NCBI GenBank assembly: GCA_902796865.1
Contig: CADBQZ010000056.1
Location: 1-7,480, forward strand
Direction of reading: 5' to 3'
Length of the DNA: 7,480 bases
Origin: an uncultured Ruminococcus sp.
GTDB lineage: Bacteria; Bacillota; Clostridia; Oscillospirales; Ruminococcaceae
The position numbers and the translations under genes were made by a program. Below are positions 5,222 through 7,480 of the stretch, piece after piece. Positions within the stretch are counted from its first letter, which is position 1. Each line of letters opens with the position of its first letter. Below the pieces are notes generated by a model. It was not told the DNA's origin, did not search any database, and saw only the letters and a program-made list of their open reading frames with translations.

Positions 5222-6427
5222 TTACGATGTTTGCTTTTCTGTCTTCATATAACTTATATTATTATTTTCCTTCAGTTTCTTCTTGTTCTCATACATAAGC
5301 TTATCTGCCTTTTCATACAGTTCATCATGATCTGACGATCCGTTTCCGAATGCCATACCACAGGCCATAGAGCAAAACATATGATCGTTCATATCATTGA
5401 GTTTGTCAAGCGACGCTTTCCATTCTTTAAGTATATTTTCAGTTTCTTCTTCTGTTATGTTTAATGCAGTTACAACAAACTCGTCTCCGCCCATTCTGAA
5501 TCCAAGTACATTTTCCGATAAAACAGCCTTGATGCTTTCGGCTGCCATTACTATAAGCTTATCACCATATTCATGTCCGTAATTATCATTTATGTGTTTG
5601 AGATTATTTACATCGAAATTAAAAACTGCCATTGAAGACGTATCAGAAAAATTTGTTTTTCTAAGCGAAAAATATTTTCTTTTATTATAAAGCCCGGTCA
5701 GTTTATCATGCTCACTTTCAAATAATATTTTGTCACGAAGTATACTGTTCTCTATAAAAAGACTTACTATACTATTTATAGAGAGATCTATCAGAGCAAT
5801 TTTTCCATTTTCTTCATCTTTTCCGACAAGTATAACATACTTGTTTCCCTGTATAACTGTATTCATGAGACAATATGCTCCGTCACAGTTCTCACCTTCT
5901 CTGAGCTTGAAATACTTTAAATATTCATTCTTATTTTTTATGTTTTTTCTTACAAGCTCATCTTTGTAACGGCTTATCACAAGCCCGCCGTCAGTCTCAG
6001 AAAGCATCACTGCTTCATCACTGTCAAAGCATTCTTTAAGTCCCGGGAGAAACGCATCATAAGGCATAGACAGATTATTCATTATATAAGTCTGGAACTT
6101 GGATATTCTTGAAACGCTCTTTGAATATAACGATACTTCTCTTACAAGCATAAGATACTCGTTTATATCCTCTATCTTATAACAATAGAATTTTTTGTTT
6201 TCTTTTTCTATTATTTTTCTTTTGATAGTAAAATTAAAACCATTTCTTTTGTCACAGAAATCCTGTTTTTCAAAATCATATTCTACGCTTTTGAGCTTTT
6301 CGAGAACAATATCCAGCGGAATATCCATTATCTTACTTTTATATAAGATATTTCCGTCAATATCCTTTATAATAGTATTCTTTTCTTCAAGCTCCATAAA
6401 TCTATGCAGGACATTTATTATATCCAT
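5222..6427 (-). CDS. Diguanylate cyclase, GGDEF domain with an unassigned N-terminal sensor region
   Basis: The C-terminal GGDEF domain (about 237-390 of 401 residues) is predicted to condense two GTP into cyclic di-GMP. It looks active: DKLTGLYN at 241-248, D272 for metal, N280 and D289 for guanine binding, and an intact GGDEF at 313-317. The spacing between these residues equals that in PleD. The inhibitory I-site (RxxD) is absent; SENV occupies 304-307, so product inhibition is probably lost. Residues 1-95 have a PAS-like start (K-D-I-D-G-N-I-L-Y at 21-29) and 110-230 look GAF-like, but I cannot assign either firmly. No signal peptide or membrane segment is visible, so it should be cytosolic. 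The start has AAAGG ten bases upstream. It lies 34 bp after the metal exporter gene, with no promoter seen between them, so the two are probably cotranscribed. The signal it senses is unknown. Confidence 0.88.
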   Translation of the reverse strand: MDIINVLHRFMELEEKNTIIKDIDGNILYKSKIMDIPLDIVLEKLKSVEYDFEKQDFCDKRNGFNFTIKRKIIEKENKKFYCYKIEDINEYLMLVREVSLYSKSVSRISKFQTYIMNNLSMPYDAFLPGLKECFDSDEAVMLSETDGGLVISRYKDELVRKNIKNKNEYLKYFKLREGENCDGAYCLMNTVIQGNKYVILVGKDEENGKIALIDLSINSIVSLFIENSILRDKILFESEHDKLTGLYNKRKYFSLRKTNFSDTSSMAVFNFDVNNLKHINDNYGHEYGDKLIVMAAESIKAVLSENVLGFRMGGDEFVVTALNITEEETENILKEWKASLDKLNDMNDHMFCSMACGMAFGNGSSDHDELYEKADKLMYENKKKLKENNNISYMKTEKQTS

Positions 6428-6461
6428 GATCTAAAAACCTTTCTTCATTAAAGACACTACT

Positions 6462-7480
6462 TCATATATCTGAAAGATCAATATCAGGAGTTATGCTCAC
6501 TTTGAATCCCGGATACATCTCTCTTACCTGTTCAGTCAGTATCTCTGTTGCCTCTTTAGGATCAGCGTCAAAACTCAGCACAACATCAAAACGTATGAAT
6601 TTTTCTTCAGTGTCGGCGAAAAATCCGTGCATCTGAAGTGCAAAATCATGGCTCATTACCTTTTCCATGACTGCATTCCTCATTACTGCACCCTCTGTTC
6701 CTTCAGTGTTGTATGAATATACTCCCACAGCAGTCAGTACCGTTCCGGTTTTTACATACACGGCTGCCTCCGCTTTTCTTGTAAGTTTATCTACCTGTTC
6801 TACAGTCATGCTGTCCGGAAGTTCAAGATGCACAGAAGCGTAATTTTTATTCGGACCATAATTATTGATTATAAGGTCATAGGCTCCTCTTACATCATCA
6901 AAACTTGTAAGTATATCCTTTATCTCTCTTACCTGTTCTGCATCTGCACGTTTTCCAAGTATCTCATTTACTGTATCACTCATCATTTCGATACCAGATT
7001 TTATTATTACTGCCGAAATAATAAGTCCGGCATATGCTTCAAGCGATATATCTGTCAATATGAAAAATACAGCACAGGCAAGCACTGATGCAGATAATAT
7101 AGAATCAAACAGTGCATCAGAACCGGAAGCGATAAGAGAACCGGAATTAACTTTTTTGCCCTGAGATTTTACATATTTTCCGAGGAAGAATTTAACTGCA
7201 ACAGCAAGACCTATTATAATAAGCGATACAAGCGAATAATTTGCTTTTTCAGGATTTATTATCTTTTCTGCCGATTCAACTAACGATGTGATACCTGCAT
7301 ACAAAACAACAGCAGCAACTATAGCGGCAGTCAGATATTCTATCCTGCCATAACCTAGAGGATGTTTTTTGTCCGGACTTTTTGATGCAAGCTTTGTACC
7401 TATTATCGTTATTACCGAAGATAAAGCATCTGAAAGATTATTGACCGCATCAAGTACGACTGCAATAGAACCGCTTAAAA
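6462..7480 (-). CDS. Cation diffusion facilitator metal exporter, probably manganese type, 5' end missing
   Basis: This is a membrane transporter of the CDF family, which export divalent metals in exchange for protons. The frame is open to the right edge and gives 338 residues; only the N-terminus and transmembrane helix 1 are missing. Helices 2 to 6 are visible, with the family motif KKHPLGYGRIEYL after helix 2. Helix 2 carries NxxxD (N at 7440-7442, D at 7428-7430) and helix 5 DxxxD (7116-7118, 7104-7106). That N-D/D-D set matches manganese exporters such as MntE rather than the H-D/H-D set of zinc exporters such as CzcD. The cytosolic tail is long, about 160 residues, and looks like two successive ferredoxin-like dimerisation (ZT_dimer) units, an extended form I recall from clostridial members. 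A TTG at 7302-7304 is an internal leucine in helix 3, not the start. Family assignment is firm; the metal is inferred. Confidence 0.92.
   Translation of the reverse strand, partial: LSGSIAVVLDAVNNLSDALSSVITIIGTKLASKSPDKKHPLGYGRIEYLTAAIVAAVVLYAGITSLVESAEKIINPEKANYSLVSLIIIGLAVAVKFFLGKYVKSQGKKVNSGSLIASGSDALFDSILSASVLACAVFFILTDISLEAYAGLIISAVIIKSGIEMMSDTVNEILGKRADAEQVREIKDILTSFDDVRGAYDLIINNYGPNKNYASVHLELPDSMTVEQVDKLTRKAEAAVYVKTGTVLTAVGVYSYNTEGTEGAVMRNAVMEKVMSHDFALQMHGFFADTEEKFIRFDVVLSFDADPKEATEILTEQVREMYPGFKVSITPDIDLSDI

Noticed and set aside
6428..6446. A five-codon ORF (MKKGF) just before the GGDEF gene
   Set aside because: It ends just before the GGDEF start like the lon mini-ORF does, but has no ribosome binding site of its own and overlaps the AAAGG used by the GGDEF gene.
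7302..7304. TTG as the start codon of the metal exporter
   Set aside because: The upstream codons to the window edge are open and encode the conserved helix 2, the KKHPLGYGRIEYL motif and the start of helix 3, so the TTG is an internal leucine.

Overview
The window looks like a chromosomal piece from a low-to-moderate GC, Gram-positive anaerobe of the class Clostridia. A Ruminococcus/Oscillospiraceae or Lachnospiraceae relative is my best guess, from protein style rather than any search. The support is a lon-ysxC gene pair of the kind typical of Firmicutes, strong AGGAGG-type ribosome binding sites, AT-rich promoters with exact TATAAT boxes, frequent ATA isoleucine codons, and a secreted protein that resembles the BspA-type leucine-rich-repeat proteins common in gut and rumen clostridia. 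Every gene I can support lies on the minus strand, so the window reads right to left.

Right end (7480 to 5222): a cation diffusion facilitator metal exporter, cut at its 5' end by the window edge, is followed after 34 bp by a GGDEF-domain protein predicted to make cyclic di-GMP. The exporter has the Asn-Asp / Asp-Asp membrane residues described for manganese-type members of its family. I see no intrinsic terminator after the GGDEF gene. A well-formed promoter (TTGCAA, 17 bp, TATAAT) starts 36 bp downstream of its stop codon.

Middle (5186 to 739): this promoter drives a compact operon of lon (ATP-dependent LonA protease), ysxC (ribosome-assembly GTPase, also called engB or yihA) and lysA (diaminopimelate decarboxylase, last step of lysine synthesis). 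Gaps are 11 and 20 bp. ysxC starts at TTG, with its ribosome binding site overlapping the lon stop codon. The operon ends at a classic intrinsic terminator with a C(UUCG)G loop just after the lysA stop. The lon leader holds an inverted repeat and, between the Shine-Dalgarno sequence and the start codon, a small hairpin and a minimal ORF.

Left end (738 to 1): a 331-bp noncoding stretch (408 to 738) holds an upstream cluster of palindromes, an extended -10 promoter and a leader of about 188 nt with several potential stems. It precedes the N-terminal 135 residues of a secreted, probably BspA-type, protein that runs off the left edge.

The genes are mostly housekeeping and I find no new multi-gene system. 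The parts that deserve a second look are the two leaders (lon and the secreted protein), the I-site-less GGDEF protein with an unrecognised sensor half, and its pairing with a probable manganese exporter.
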